In this document: piece after piece, positions 22,548 through 32,770 of the stretch
How positions within the stretch are numbered: the stretch's first letter is position 1
How the letters are laid out: every line of letters begins with the position of its first letter
DNA from: Streptomyces diastatochromogenes
Lineage (GTDB): Bacteria > Actinomycetota > Actinomycetes > Streptomycetales > Streptomycetaceae
Reading direction: 5' to 3'
Length of the DNA: 34,444 bases
Assembly (NCBI GenBank): GCA_001550305.1
Contig: LRTP01000513.1
Location: 1-34,444, forward strand
Position numbers and translations under genes: made by a program
Notes under the pieces: model-generated
Told to the model about the DNA's origin: nothing
Seen by the model: the letters and a program-made list of their open reading frames with translations, nothing else
Database searches by the model: none

Positions 22548-25340
22548 ATGCCACGGCGCACCCCACGCACCGCGCTCGACAGACAGAGAACTCCCCGCAG
22601 ATTCCCCAAGTTCCTGGGGGCGGCTTCCATCTGTGCTCTCATAGCCGCCCTGCTGTCCCCGCTGACCCAGGCGGCGGCCGCCGACAGCACGACCGCGCTC
22701 GCCGCCAACGACTACTGCGGCGGCCAGTGTTCCGACATCCTCCCGCCCGGTCAGAACGGCAACGCCACCCTCGCCCAGATCCTCCTCAACCAGGCCTTCG
22801 GCATCCAGCCCGACCACGCCGAGGACCAGCTCGGCCCCTACAACAACCTGGCCTCGGGCGCCGCCACGCTCACCGACGCCAAGATCAACGACTTCTTCAA
22901 CGACGCGTCCTTCGGGGTCGCCTCCGACCAGGTCGCCTCCTCCACCGCGCCCGGCGGACGCACCGACGTGACGATCGTCCGCGACAAGAAGACCGGTGTG
23001 CCGCACATCACGGGCACCACCCGCTACGGCACCGAGTACGGCGCCGGGTACGCCGCCGCCCAGGACCGGCTGTGGCTGATGGACGTCTTCCGGCACGTCG
23101 GCCGCGGCCAGCTGACCTCCTTCGCCGGCGGGGCCTCCTCCAACCAGGGCCTGGAGCAGGAGTTCTGGCGCAACGCGCCCTACACCGAGGCCGATCTGCA
23201 GACCCAGATCGACAACGCCATCGCGAACAACGGCGCCCGCGGTCAGCAGGCCCTCGCCGACGCCAACGCCTACATCGACGGCATCAACGCCTACATCGAC
23301 GCCTCCGACAGCGGCCGCTACTTCCCCGGTGAGTACGTCCTGACCGGCCACAAGGACTCCATCACCAACGCCGGCACCATCGACCACTTCAAGATCACCG
23401 ACCTGGTCGCGCTGGCCTCCGTCATCGGCTCGCTCTTCGGCTCCGGAGGCGGCGGCGAGGTCAACAACGCCATCTCGCTGCTGGCCGCCCAGTCCAAGTA
23501 CGGCGTGACCGAGGGCACCAAGGTCTGGGAGTCCTTCCGTGAGCGCAACGACCCCGAGGCGGTGCTCACCGTCCACAACGGCGAGAGCTTCCCGTACGCC
23601 TCGAAGCCCGACACCGCGCAGGGCGAGGCCCTGCCCGACGCCGGCTCGGTGACGCAGGAGCCACTGGTCTACGACCGCACCGGCAGCGCGGCCACCGCCA
23701 CGGCCACCGGCGCCTCGGCGACGGCGGCGGCCACCACCCTCACCTCCGCGAAGCGCGGGATGTCCAACGCCCTCGTGGTGAGCGGCAAGTACACCGCCAG
23801 CGGCCATCCCATCGCCGTCTTCGGGCCGCAGACCGGCTACTTCGCGCCACAGCTCCTCATGCTCCAGGAGATCCAGGGGCCGGGCCTGAGCGCGCGCGGC
23901 GCCTCCTTCGCGGGCCTGAGCATGTACGTCGAACTCGGCCGCGGCCAGGACTACTCCTGGAGCGCGACGACCTCCGGCCAGGACATCATCGACACGTACG
24001 CCGTCGAGCTGTGCCAGGACGACTACCACTACCTGTACCACGGCGCCTGCACGGCCATGGACAAGGTCGAGCGGACCAACTCCTGGAAGCCCACCACGGC
24101 CGACGGGACCGCGGCGGGCTCGTACCGCATGCAGGTCTACCGGACCAAGTACGGTCCCGTGGAGTACCGCGCGACGGTCGGCGGCAAGAAGGTCGCGTAC
24201 ACGACCCTGCGCTCCTCCTACATGCACGAGGCCGACTCGATCATCGGCTTCCAGATGCTCAACGACCCGGACTACGTGAAGAGCCCGGGGACGTTCCAGA
24301 GCGCGGTGCAGCACATCAACTACACCTTCAACTGGTTCTACGCCGACTCCTCGCACACCGCGTACTACAACAGCGGTGACAACCCGGTGCGGGCGGCCGG
24401 CGTCGACGCCGAGTTCCCCGTCTGGGCGCAGGCCGCGTACGAGTGGCGGAACTGGGACCCGACGACGAACACCGCCTCGTACACCCCACCGTCCGCGCAC
24501 CCCAACTCCATCGACCAGGACTACTACATCTCCTGGAACAACAAGCAGGCCAAGGACTACACCACGGCCCCCTGGGGAGACGGTTCCGTGCACCGCGGGA
24601 ACCTCCTGGAGGACCGGGTGAAGAAGCTGGTCGCCGCGGGCGGGGTGACCAGGTCCTCGCTCACCAAGGCGATGGCCGACGCCGCGCTGGCCGATCTGCG
24701 GGCCGAGGACGTGCTGCCGAAGCTGCTGAAGGTCATCAACAGTTCGACGGTCACGGACACCACGGCCGCGGCGGCGGTGACCAAGCTGTCCGACTGGGTG
24801 ACGGCCGGCGCCAAGCGCAAGGAGACCTCGGCCGGTTCGAAGGCCTACGCCAACGCCGACGCGATCCGCATCCTGGACGCCTGGTGGCCGCTGCTGGTGA
24901 AGGCCGAGTTCGAACCCGGTCTCGGCACCGACCTGTACACGGCCTTCTCCAACAACCTGCCCATCGACGAGTCCCCGTCGGCCGCGCACGGCCCGACCGG
25001 GGCGCACGCCGGAAGCTCCTTCCAATACGGCTGGTGGAGCTATGTCGACAAGGACATCCGGGCGGTCCTCGGTGAGTCGGTGCAGGGCGGGCTGTCGCAG
25101 AAGTACTGCGGCGGCGGCACCCTCAGCGCCTGCCGGGACGCCCTGATCAGCACGCTCAAGACGGCGGCCGGCCTGACCGCCGCCCAGGTCTACCCGGGCG
25201 ACGACCAGTGCTCGGCGGGCGACCAGTGGTGTGCCGACTCGATCGTCCAGCGGACGCTCGGCGGTATCAAGCACGGCAAGATCACCTGGCAGAACCGGCC
25301 GACCTACCAGCAGGTGGTGGAGTACACGTCGCACCGGTGA
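22548..25340 (+). CDS. Secreted penicillin-acylase-family N-terminal-nucleophile hydrolase
   Basis: The 930-aa preproprotein has a basic N-terminus and a Sec-type signal (FLGAASICALIAALLSPLTQAAAA, cleavage near residue 45). The alpha-subunit part contains VTIVRDKKTGVPHITGTTRYGTEYGAGYAAAQDRLWLMDV, characteristic of the family. The likely autoprocessing site is before Ser406 in RGMSNALVVSGKYTASG; a Met precedes the serine instead of the more usual Gly. The beta-subunit segment GPQTGYFAPQ follows. The family hydrolyses amide bonds of penicillins, acyl-homoserine lactones or lipopeptides such as aculeacin; the substrate here is unknown. Cysteines in CGGQC, ELCQDDYHYLYHGAC and near the C-terminus suit disulfides in an exported protein. 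The ATG at 22548 has GTAGGAG upstream. The gene is convergent with the alpha/beta hydrolase gene, 33 bp between stops. Confidence 0.92.
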   Translation: MPRRTPRTALDRQRTPRRFPKFLGAASICALIAALLSPLTQAAAADSTTALAANDYCGGQCSDILPPGQNGNATLAQILLNQAFGIQPDHAEDQLGPYNNLASGAATLTDAKINDFFNDASFGVASDQVASSTAPGGRTDVTIVRDKKTGVPHITGTTRYGTEYGAGYAAAQDRLWLMDVFRHVGRGQLTSFAGGASSNQGLEQEFWRNAPYTEADLQTQIDNAIANNGARGQQALADANAYIDGINAYIDASDSGRYFPGEYVLTGHKDSITNAGTIDHFKITDLVALASVIGSLFGSGGGGEVNNAISLLAAQSKYGVTEGTKVWESFRERNDPEAVLTVHNGESFPYASKPDTAQGEALPDAGSVTQEPLVYDRTGSAATATATGASATAAATTLTSAKRGMSNALVVSGKYTASGHPIAVFGPQTGYFAPQLLMLQEIQGPGLSARGASFAGLSMYVELGRGQDYSWSATTSGQDIIDTYAVELCQDDYHYLYHGACTAMDKVERTNSWKPTTADGTAAGSYRMQVYRTKYGPVEYRATVGGKKVAYTTLRSSYMHEADSIIGFQMLNDPDYVKSPGTFQSAVQHINYTFNWFYADSSHTAYYNSGDNPVRAAGVDAEFPVWAQAAYEWRNWDPTTNTASYTPPSAHPNSIDQDYYISWNNKQAKDYTTAPWGDGSVHRGNLLEDRVKKLVAAGGVTRSSLTKAMADAALADLRAEDVLPKLLKVINSSTVTDTTAAAAVTKLSDWVTAGAKRKETSAGSKAYANADAIRILDAWWPLLVKAEFEPGLGTDLYTAFSNNLPIDESPSAAHGPTGAHAGSSFQYGWWSYVDKDIRAVLGESVQGGLSQKYCGGGTLSACRDALISTLKTAAGLTAAQVYPGDDQCSAGDQWCADSIVQRTLGGIKHGKITWQNRPTYQQVVEYTSHR

Positions 25341-25373
25341 CCCCGGAGCGCGTCGCGGACTCCCGGCGGCGGG

Positions 25374-26708
25374 TCATCGAACGCGGCCCGCCGCCAGCAC
25401 CACCTGGGCCAGCTCCCGGTGGCAGATGTCGCTGTGGGCCCCGCTCGGGGGCCCGCCGCGGTTCACCACCGCGCACGCGTCGACGTTCACGCACCCCGAC
25501 ACCGGAAGCTGCGCGCGCAGCGCGTCGGCGAGCGTGAACGTCTTCGTGCCCTCCACCGCCTGCACCCCGTCGTGTCCCATCGCGCCCCAGCGGGCACCCA
25601 GGAGGTGTCCGGGGTCGAGGTCGATCCCCAGCACCGAACGGTCGTCGTCCGCCATCCGGGAGGCCAGCGGATAGATCGTGCCGAGCGCCGTGTCGAAGTG
25701 GGAGTAGCAGCACACCAGGGGGCCGTCGACGCGGCTCTGCAGACCGTGCAGCGCGCCGCTCGCCCGCGGGTCGCCGGGCAGCGACGCGGCGAACGCGTAG
25801 TGCGAGAACGCCCCTTGGAGCAGCGTCACGGACTTCACCGCGCACACGCCCTCGGGCAGTCCGCGCAGCGCGAAGGAGACCAGCCGTCCGCCGAAGCTGT
25901 GTCCGACCAGATGCACCCGCACCCCGGGCGCGGCGGTCGCGAGCTGCCCGAGCGCGCGCCCGAGCCCACGCTCACCCACCGTGCCCGCGTGCCGCTTCAT
26001 GGCGTAGTAGGTGGCCTGGCGCAGCAGTTCACGCGCCCCGTCCCAGGGCCGCGGCAGGGCGAAGGTCTCGCCGGGGGCCGTCATCCCGGCCAGCGCCTCG
26101 GCGAACTCGCCGCACACCGTGGCCGTGTCCCCGAAGAGCATCGCGGGGTCGCCCTGCGGCGCGCCCTCCGCGAGCGTGTCCGCGGCGAAGGCGGCCTGCG
26201 GTCCCTGGGGTGATACCTCCACGAGCAACCGCACCAGGCGCCCGAACTCCTCCAACGAGGCTCCCTCGTCCGGCTGTTGGTCCAGCAGGCACGCGAGCTG
26301 CTCGACGACCGTCGCCCGGCCCGGGAACACCTCCAGGAGCGCGTGCCGGGTGTCCTTGTCGAGCGCGGTGCGGGCGGCGGCGGGCACGTCGGCGGGGACG
26401 GCGGCGGCCACCGACCGGGGAAAGTCGGGGATCGGTTCGTCCGAGAACCGCATCGAGGGCCACACCACACCGACGTAGCCCAGACGCGCGTGCGGCGCGA
26501 GATCCGGCACGGGCGCGAAGAACTGGCTGTAGAGGCGGGTCGCGCCGGAGCGGTCGTTGTTCCAGCCGTGCGCGAAGACGATCAGATCACGCACTCCGCG
26601 CCGGGGCACCTCCGCGAGCAGCCGGTCCCTTTCCCGGCCGTCCACGTCCCCGTCCGCGTCGAAGGTCAGCTCCCAGTAGGGAGAAACACTGACTGCCGGA
26701 TCCGCCAT
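25374..26708 (-). CDS. Alpha/beta-hydrolase-fold serine esterase-like protein
   Basis: The 444-aa protein without a signal peptide has an oxyanion segment LIVFAHGWNND (about residues 42-52) and a nucleophile elbow VGHSFGG with Ser271. These are separated by a long helical insertion (about 85-255) that accounts for its size. Candidate acid and base residues lie in the C-terminal half (for example the SHFDTALGTIYP and HSDICH regions), but I cannot fix the triad. Actinobacterial homologues are annotated only as alpha/beta hydrolase. The ATG at 26708 is the first in frame and begins MADPAVSVSPYWELTFDADG. The NamZ gene ends about 110 bp upstream on the other side of the start, on the same strand. 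No functional link to it is evident. Confidence 0.82.
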   Translation of the reverse strand: MADPAVSVSPYWELTFDADGDVDGRERDRLLAEVPRRGVRDLIVFAHGWNNDRSGATRLYSQFFAPVPDLAPHARLGYVGVVWPSMRFSDEPIPDFPRSVAAAVPADVPAAARTALDKDTRHALLEVFPGRATVVEQLACLLDQQPDEGASLEEFGRLVRLLVEVSPQGPQAAFAADTLAEGAPQGDPAMLFGDTATVCGEFAEALAGMTAPGETFALPRPWDGARELLRQATYYAMKRHAGTVGERGLGRALGQLATAAPGVRVHLVGHSFGGRLVSFALRGLPEGVCAVKSVTLLQGAFSHYAFAASLPGDPRASGALHGLQSRVDGPLVCCYSHFDTALGTIYPLASRMADDDRSVLGIDLDPGHLLGARWGAMGHDGVQAVEGTKTFTLADALRAQLPVSGCVNVDACAVVNRGGPPSGAHSDICHRELAQVVLAAGRVR

Positions 26709-26818
26709 GGCAAGCCCCCTCGTCCCCCGAAGGCGGTGCGATGTGGGCGCATCGTCCTACCGGGGGCGAAGATTGGCCATACGTCATGACTCAACCGCGG
26801 AAAAGAAGTTCTTTCCGC

Positions 26819-28075
26819 TCATCCGTAGAGAAGATATTCCTTCCGGATTCTTTGGAAGGCCTTCAGCTCGTCCTGCCAGGCGGCCACGATCTCGTCGGTC
26901 GTCGCACCCGCGTCGATCATCGTGCGCACCTTGGCGGAGCCGGTCAGCTTGTCGATCCAGTTGTCCGAGCGCCAGGCGAAGCCGCTCCAGACCTTCTTGG
27001 CGGTCACCAGGAGGGCGATTCCGGTGCGGACGGGGTCGTACGCGGCCCGGTCGTCCACATGGATCTGCACGCCGCCGATCGTCTTTCCCTGGAACTTGGA
27101 GAAGGTCGGAGCGAAGTACGCCTCCCTGAAGCGCACGCCCGGGACCTTGAGCCGGTTCGCCTCCAGAGCCCATCGGCCGTCGATGCCCTCCGCGCCCAGC
27201 AGCTCGAAGGGACGGGTCGTGCCGCGCCCCTCCGACAGGTTCGTCCCCTCGAAGAGACACGTTCCGGAGTACACCAGGGCGGTGTCGGCCGTCGGCATGT
27301 TCGGGCTCGGCGGCACCCACGGCAGACCGGAGGCGTCGTAGAAGTCCGACCGCTTCCAGCCCGACATCAGTACGGTGGTCAGCTCCACCGGCGCCGCCAG
27401 GAACTCCCCGTTGAACAGGCGCGCGAGCTCCGCCACCGTCATCCCGTGCGCCTGCGCGATGGGCTGCCGCCCGACGAACGTCGCGAACTCCTTGTGCAGC
27501 ACCGGGCCCTGGGCGGCCCGTCCGGTCACCGGGTTCGGCCGGTCCAGCACCACGAAGCGCTTGCCCGCGAGCCGGGCCGCCTCCATGCAGTCGTACAGCG
27601 TCCAGATGTACGTGTAGAAACGCGCGCCCACGTCCTGGATGTCGAAGACGACGGTGTCCACGCCGGAGGCGGTGAAGACCTCGGCGAGGGGCTTGCCGCT
27701 CTTGAGATACGTGTCGTAGACCGGGAGCCCGGTCGCCGGGTCGTCGTAGCGGCCCTCGGAGCCGCCGGCCTGCGCGGTGCCGCGGAATCCGTGTTCCGGG
27801 CCGAAGACGGCGGTCAGCTCGACGTGGGGGTCGGCGTGCATGACGTCGACGATGTGGCGAACGTCTCTGGTGACGCCGGTGGGGTTCGTGACGACGCCGA
27901 CACGCCGGCCGTGGAGGGTGGCGTAGCCGCTTGCCTGGAGCTGCTCGAAGCCGGTGCGCAGGGGGTCGGCACGGGAGGTCGTCGTGGTGGGGGCGGTGCG
28001 GGTGGTGCGGGTCGCCGCGAAGGCGGCCGTGGCGGTGGCTGTGGCTGTCAGGAGGGCTCGGCGGGAGAGGCGCAT
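26819..28075 (-). CDS. DUF1343 / NamZ-type exo-beta-N-acetylmuramidase, Tat-exported
   Basis: The 418-aa protein starts with a twin-arginine signal (RLSRRALLTATATATAAFA), so it is exported folded. The mature part has the DUF1343 core: GRRVGVVTNPTGVTRD, AVFGPEHGFRG (about residues 90-99, containing the conserved Glu94 and His95), GLPVYDTYLKSGKPL, VVFDIQDVGARFYTYIWTLYDCMEAA, VLDRPNPVTG and SPNMPT. The family founder, Bacillus NamZ, removes non-reducing-end N-acetylmuramic acid from peptidoglycan fragments. This enzyme may recycle or degrade cell wall outside the membrane. The ATG at 28075 follows GGAGG; a longer open frame to 28189 is rejected because it would bury the signal peptide. It is divergent from the SDR gene. 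Confidence 0.92.
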   Translation of the reverse strand: MRLSRRALLTATATATAAFAATRTTRTAPTTTTSRADPLRTGFEQLQASGYATLHGRRVGVVTNPTGVTRDVRHIVDVMHADPHVELTAVFGPEHGFRGTAQAGGSEGRYDDPATGLPVYDTYLKSGKPLAEVFTASGVDTVVFDIQDVGARFYTYIWTLYDCMEAARLAGKRFVVLDRPNPVTGRAAQGPVLHKEFATFVGRQPIAQAHGMTVAELARLFNGEFLAAPVELTTVLMSGWKRSDFYDASGLPWVPPSPNMPTADTALVYSGTCLFEGTNLSEGRGTTRPFELLGAEGIDGRWALEANRLKVPGVRFREAYFAPTFSKFQGKTIGGVQIHVDDRAAYDPVRTGIALLVTAKKVWSGFAWRSDNWIDKLTGSAKVRTMIDAGATTDEIVAAWQDELKAFQRIRKEYLLYG

Positions 28076-28261
28076 GGGGGGACCTCCGTGATCGCGGAAC
28101 GTTGGCATCGGCACGTTATGCGCTCCCGCGGACGGTTCGTAAGCGGCAGGCCGTAAGTGGCTGGTCGTGCCCACGTGGCGGAGCCGCACATGTCACAGCC
28201 TCACGCCCCAGAAGAGGCGCTCCCGCGGGTCGGAGCTGTCAAAGGGCCCTTCCCCTGCTAC

Positions 28262-28279
28262 ATACCGACTGGTTAGTCT
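28262..28279. promoter_or_regulatory. TetR-type operator upstream of the SDR/ligase/TetR operon
   Basis: ATACCGACTGGTTAGTCT is an imperfect palindrome whose left half is complementary to the right half of the site at 33832-33849; the two share the 14-mer ACCAGTCGGTATGT read in opposite directions. It ends 48 bp before the SDR ATG. It probably binds the TetR encoded third in this operon (30806), giving autoregulation. Confidence 0.65.
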
Positions 28280-28327
28280 GGGGTCGCAGCTGAGCCGTGT
28301 TGTGTCGCGTCGTGTCGAAGGAGACCG

Positions 28328-29092
28328 ATGGTGGAAGCCGTGCAGGATGCGGGAGTGGTCGTCACCGGGGCCGGAGGCGGCATCGGGGCCGCACTGGCCC
28401 GTCGTTTCGCCGCCGAGGGGGCCCGGGTCGTCGTCAACGACCTGGACGCCGCCAAGGCGAAGGCCGTGGCGGAGGAGATCGGGGCGATCGCGGTTCCCGG
28501 CGACGCGTCCACCATCGTGGCCGAGGCCCGGGACGCCCTCGGGGGCACCATCGACGTCTACTGCGCCAACGCGGGCCTCCCCTCGGCCGGCAGTGAGTCG
28601 GCCGACGAGAAGGTCTGGGCGCTCGCCTGGGACGTCAACGTGATGGCGCACGTCCGGGCGGCCCAGGAGCTGCTCCCGGCCTGGCTGGAGCGCGGCAGCG
28701 GCCGGTTCGTCTCCACCGTCTCCGCCGCCGGACTGCTCACCATGATCGGCGCCGCGCCCTACAGCGTCACCAAGCACGGCGCGTACGCCTTCGCCGAGTG
28801 GCTGTCGCTGACGTACCGCCACCGCGGCGTGAAGGTGCACGCGATCTGCCCGCAGGGCGTGCGCACCGACATGCTCGACGCCACCGGCAGCGCGGGCGAC
28901 CTGGTCCTCCAGCCCACCGCCATCGAGCCGGAGACCGTCGCCGACGCGCTGTTCGCGGGGATCGAGGAGGACCGCTTCCTGATCCTGCCGCACCCCGAGG
29001 TCGCCGGGTACTACCAGGTGCGGGCCGCCGAACCGGACCGCTGGCTGACGAACATGAACCACATCCAGCAGAAGTGGGAGGCGACCCGGTGA
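28328..29092 (+). CDS. Short-chain dehydrogenase/reductase
   Basis: The 254-aa classical SDR has TGAGGGIG (residues 13-20) for cofactor binding and Asp38 after strand 2 (VVVNDLD), which favours NAD(H). The catalytic residues are Asn104, Ser132 and Tyr145/Lys149 (YSVTKHG). The ATG at 28328 follows GAAGGAGA. Its stop overlaps the GTG of the acyl-CoA ligase gene (GTGA at 29089-29092), so the two are translationally coupled. In the lva pathway of Pseudomonas an SDR reduces a 4-oxoacyl-CoA to the 4-hydroxyacyl-CoA. The presence of an APH-like kinase and ACAD11-like dehydrogenase in the convergent operon makes a similar role attractive here. Oxidation of a 3-hydroxyacyl-CoA is an equally possible reaction from sequence alone. 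Confidence 0.92.
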   Translation: MVEAVQDAGVVVTGAGGGIGAALARRFAAEGARVVVNDLDAAKAKAVAEEIGAIAVPGDASTIVAEARDALGGTIDVYCANAGLPSAGSESADEKVWALAWDVNVMAHVRAAQELLPAWLERGSGRFVSTVSAAGLLTMIGAAPYSVTKHGAYAFAEWLSLTYRHRGVKVHAICPQGVRTDMLDATGSAGDLVLQPTAIEPETVADALFAGIEEDRFLILPHPEVAGYYQVRAAEPDRWLTNMNHIQQKWEATR

Positions 29093-30750
29093 CCACCTAC
29101 GCCGACCGGCCCTGGGTGGCCCTCCTCAATGACGCCCAGAGCGGCCCGGTGAGTCCGGCCGACTCCCTGGTGCACGCCCTGCGCGGCGCCGTGGCGGACG
29201 CTCCGGACCGCGCCGCGCTCGCCTACTTCGACGGGCGGCTGAGCTACCGCGAGGTGGACGAGCTGAGCGACTCCGTCGCCGGGCACCTCGCCGCCCGCGG
29301 TCTGGAGCGGGGCGACCGCGTCGCGATCCTGCTCCAGAACTCCCCGCACTTCGTGCTCGCGCTGCTCGGCGCCTGGAAGGCGGGCGCGACGGTCGTGCCG
29401 GTCAACCCGATGTACAAGTCGGGCGAGGTCCGCCACGTCCTGCACGACGCGGACGTACGCGCCCTGGTGTGCTCCGACCGCGCGTGGGAGTCGTATCTGC
29501 GCGAGACGGCCGCCGACTCGGCCGTGAGCGTCGTCCTCACCGGCTGTGAGCTGGATTTCCAGACGCGGGGCGACGCGCGGGTGCTGACCTTCGAGCGGCT
29601 GCCGCAGGCCGCGGACGCCGACGATCTGGTGGCGGTCGCCCGGGCGGGTCACAAGGCCCCCGCGGGGCGTGACGCGGAGCCCTCCGACATCGCGCTGATC
29701 AGCTACACCTCGGGGACGAGCGGCACCCCCAAGGGGGCCACCAACACGCACGGCAACATCATGTACAACGCCGAGCGGCAGCGGACGGGCCTCGGGTTGC
29801 CGCAGGCGCCCGTCTACTTCGCGATGGCGCCCCTGTTCCACATCACCGGGATGGTCTGCCAGCTCGCCGCCTGCCTCGACAGCGGGGGCACGCTGGTCCT
29901 CGCCTACCGCTTCGAGGCGGGGGTCGTCCTCGACGCGTTCGCCGAGCACAGGCCGCAGTACACGGTCGGCCCGTCGACCGCCTTCATGGCACTCGCGGCG
30001 CATCCGGCGGTCACGCCGGACCACTTCGCCTCCTTCGTGAACATCTCCTCGGGCGGCGCGCCACTGCCGCCGGCCCTGGTGGAGAAGTTCCGGGCCGGCT
30101 TCGGGCCCTACATCCGCAACGGCTACGGACTCACCGAGTGCACCGCGCCCTGCGCCTCCGTACCGCCGGGCCGGGAGGCTCCCGTCGACCCGGTCTCGGG
30201 CACGCTGGCCGTCGGTGTGCCGGGCCCCGACACGGTCGTACGCATCGTCGACGACCAGGGCCAGGAGGTGCCCTTCGGCGAGCAGGGAGAGATCCTCGTA
30301 CGGGGCCCCCAGGTCGTGCCCGGCTACTGGCGCCGCCCCGAAGCCACCGCCGAGACCTTCCCGGACGGTGAGCTGCGCACCGGCGACATCGGATTCATGG
30401 ACCCCGAAGGCTGGCTCTACGTGGTCGACCGCAAGAAGGACATGATCAACGCGTCGGGCTTCAAGGTGTGGCCCCGCGAGGTCGAGGACGTGCTCTACAC
30501 GCACCCCTCGGTCCGGGAGGCGGCCGTCGTCGGCATCCCCGACGGCTACCGCGGCGAGACCGTGAAGGCCTACATCAGCCTGCGGCCCGGCGCGGACGAG
30601 GACCCCGACGCGCTCGCCGCGTACTGCAAGGAGAGACTGGCCGCCTACAAGTATCCGCGGCATGTGGAGATCCTGCCCGAGCTGCCGAAGACGGCGAGTG
30701 GCAAGATCCTCCGACGGGAACTGCGTTCCCGTCCCCAGGACTCTCAGTAG
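29089..30750 (+). CDS. Acyl-CoA synthetase (class I AMP-forming ligase)
   Basis: The 553-aa enzyme activates a carboxylic acid with ATP to the acyl-adenylate and then to the CoA thioester. Motifs are ISYTSGTSGTPKGATNTH (P-loop, about 202-219), NGYGLTE (A5), GELRTGDIGF (A7), VVDRKKDMINASGFKVWPREVE (A8 hinge) and PKTASGKILRREL with the catalytic lysine (A10). The GTG at 29089 overlaps the SDR stop and has GGGAGG upstream, so the longer open frame through the SDR gene is rejected. Substrate specificity is not readable, but the operon context suggests an oxo- or hydroxy-substituted acid. It is followed 55 bp later by the TetR gene of the operon. Confidence 0.94.
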   Translation: MTTYADRPWVALLNDAQSGPVSPADSLVHALRGAVADAPDRAALAYFDGRLSYREVDELSDSVAGHLAARGLERGDRVAILLQNSPHFVLALLGAWKAGATVVPVNPMYKSGEVRHVLHDADVRALVCSDRAWESYLRETAADSAVSVVLTGCELDFQTRGDARVLTFERLPQAADADDLVAVARAGHKAPAGRDAEPSDIALISYTSGTSGTPKGATNTHGNIMYNAERQRTGLGLPQAPVYFAMAPLFHITGMVCQLAACLDSGGTLVLAYRFEAGVVLDAFAEHRPQYTVGPSTAFMALAAHPAVTPDHFASFVNISSGGAPLPPALVEKFRAGFGPYIRNGYGLTECTAPCASVPPGREAPVDPVSGTLAVGVPGPDTVVRIVDDQGQEVPFGEQGEILVRGPQVVPGYWRRPEATAETFPDGELRTGDIGFMDPEGWLYVVDRKKDMINASGFKVWPREVEDVLYTHPSVREAAVVGIPDGYRGETVKAYISLRPGADEDPDALAAYCKERLAAYKYPRHVEILPELPKTASGKILRRELRSRPQDSQ

Positions 30751-30805
30751 ACGAGCAGCAGACGACGCGTTTCACCGGACAACGCTTGAAAGGCAGGTGG
30801 CGGCA

Positions 30806-31399
30806 GTGCCCAGGACGACGGACGGAGACGGTACGCCCGTCCCGCAGCGGCTCTTGGCCGCCGCCACCAGGCTCTTCGCGGAGCAGGGCTACGACCGCAC
30901 ATCCGTGCAGGAGATCGTGGAGGCGGCGGGCGTCACCAAGGGCGCGCTGTACCACTACTTCGGCTCCAAGGACGACCTCCTGCACGAGGTGTACGCGCGC
31001 GTGCTGCGGCTTCAGCAGGAGCGGCTGGACGCGTTCGCCGATGCCGACGCGCCGGTCGAGGAGCGGTTGCGGGGTGCCGCCGCCGACGTCGTCGTCACCA
31101 CGATCGACAACCTCGACGACGCGGCGATCTTCTTCCGCTCCATGCACCACCTCAGCCCCGAGAAGGACAAGCAGGTGCGCGCCGAGCGCCGCCGCTACCA
31201 CGAACGCTTCCGCGCGCTCGTGGAGGAGGGCCAGAAGAAGGGCGTCTTCTCCACCGCCACCCCGGCCGACCTGGTCGTCGACTACCACTTCGGCTCGGTG
31301 CACCACCTGTCGACCTGGTACCGCCCCGACGGCCCCCTCACCCCCCAGGAGGTCGCCGACCACCTGGCCGACCTGCTGCTGCGGGCGCTGCGGCCATAG
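30806..31399 (+). CDS. TetR-family transcriptional regulator of the acid-catabolism cassette
   Basis: The product is 197 aa from the GTG at 30806 (AGGTGG 5 bp upstream); a GTG at 30797 adds three residues. The helix-turn-helix is at about 15-60 (LLAAATRLFAEQGYDRTSVQEIVEAAGVTKGALYHYFGSKDDLLHEVY). The C-terminal region with IFFRSMHHLSPEKDKQVRAERRRYHERFR resembles KstR2-type and acyl-CoA-responsive TetR regulators. It is third in the SDR/ligase operon and convergent with the ACAD gene. Related palindromes before its own operon (28262-28279) and before the kinase/ACAD operon (33832-33849) indicate that it controls both; an acyl-CoA intermediate would be the natural ligand. Confidence 0.9.
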   Translation: MPRTTDGDGTPVPQRLLAAATRLFAEQGYDRTSVQEIVEAAGVTKGALYHYFGSKDDLLHEVYARVLRLQQERLDAFADADAPVEERLRGAAADVVVTTIDNLDDAAIFFRSMHHLSPEKDKQVRAERRRYHERFRALVEEGQKKGVFSTATPADLVVDYHFGSVHHLSTWYRPDGPLTPQEVADHLADLLLRALRP

Positions 31400-31429
31400 C
31401 CTTTCGGCCGCGCATGGGCCGGGCCCTTC

Positions 31430-31482
31430 AGGGGCGCGGGGAACTGCGCGCTCTTTTGCGGGAGTCCGGGGGCGCAGCCCCC
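31430..31482. repeat. Extragenic repeat plus perfect hairpin between convergent TetR and ACAD genes
   Basis: One copy of the GGGGCGCGGGGAACTGCGCG element (31430-31452) is followed by GGGGGC-GCA-GCCCCC (31468-31482), a perfect 6-bp stem with a 3-nt loop. It sits in the 150-bp spacer between two converging genes, the position of a bidirectional terminator. Confidence 0.8.
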
Positions 31483-31549
31483 AGGGGACGGGAACGGGTA
31501 GGGGCGGCGGGGGCGAAAAAGCCCCTCACCGCCCCACCCGACCGGACGG

Positions 31550-32764
<1,215 letters not shown>

Positions 32765-32770
32765 CTCGGA

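Noticed and set aside
22205..22708. Minus-strand open frame overlapping the penicillin acylase start
   Set aside because: It covers the signal-peptide region of a clear secreted enzyme on the other strand and shows no domain or ribosome site.
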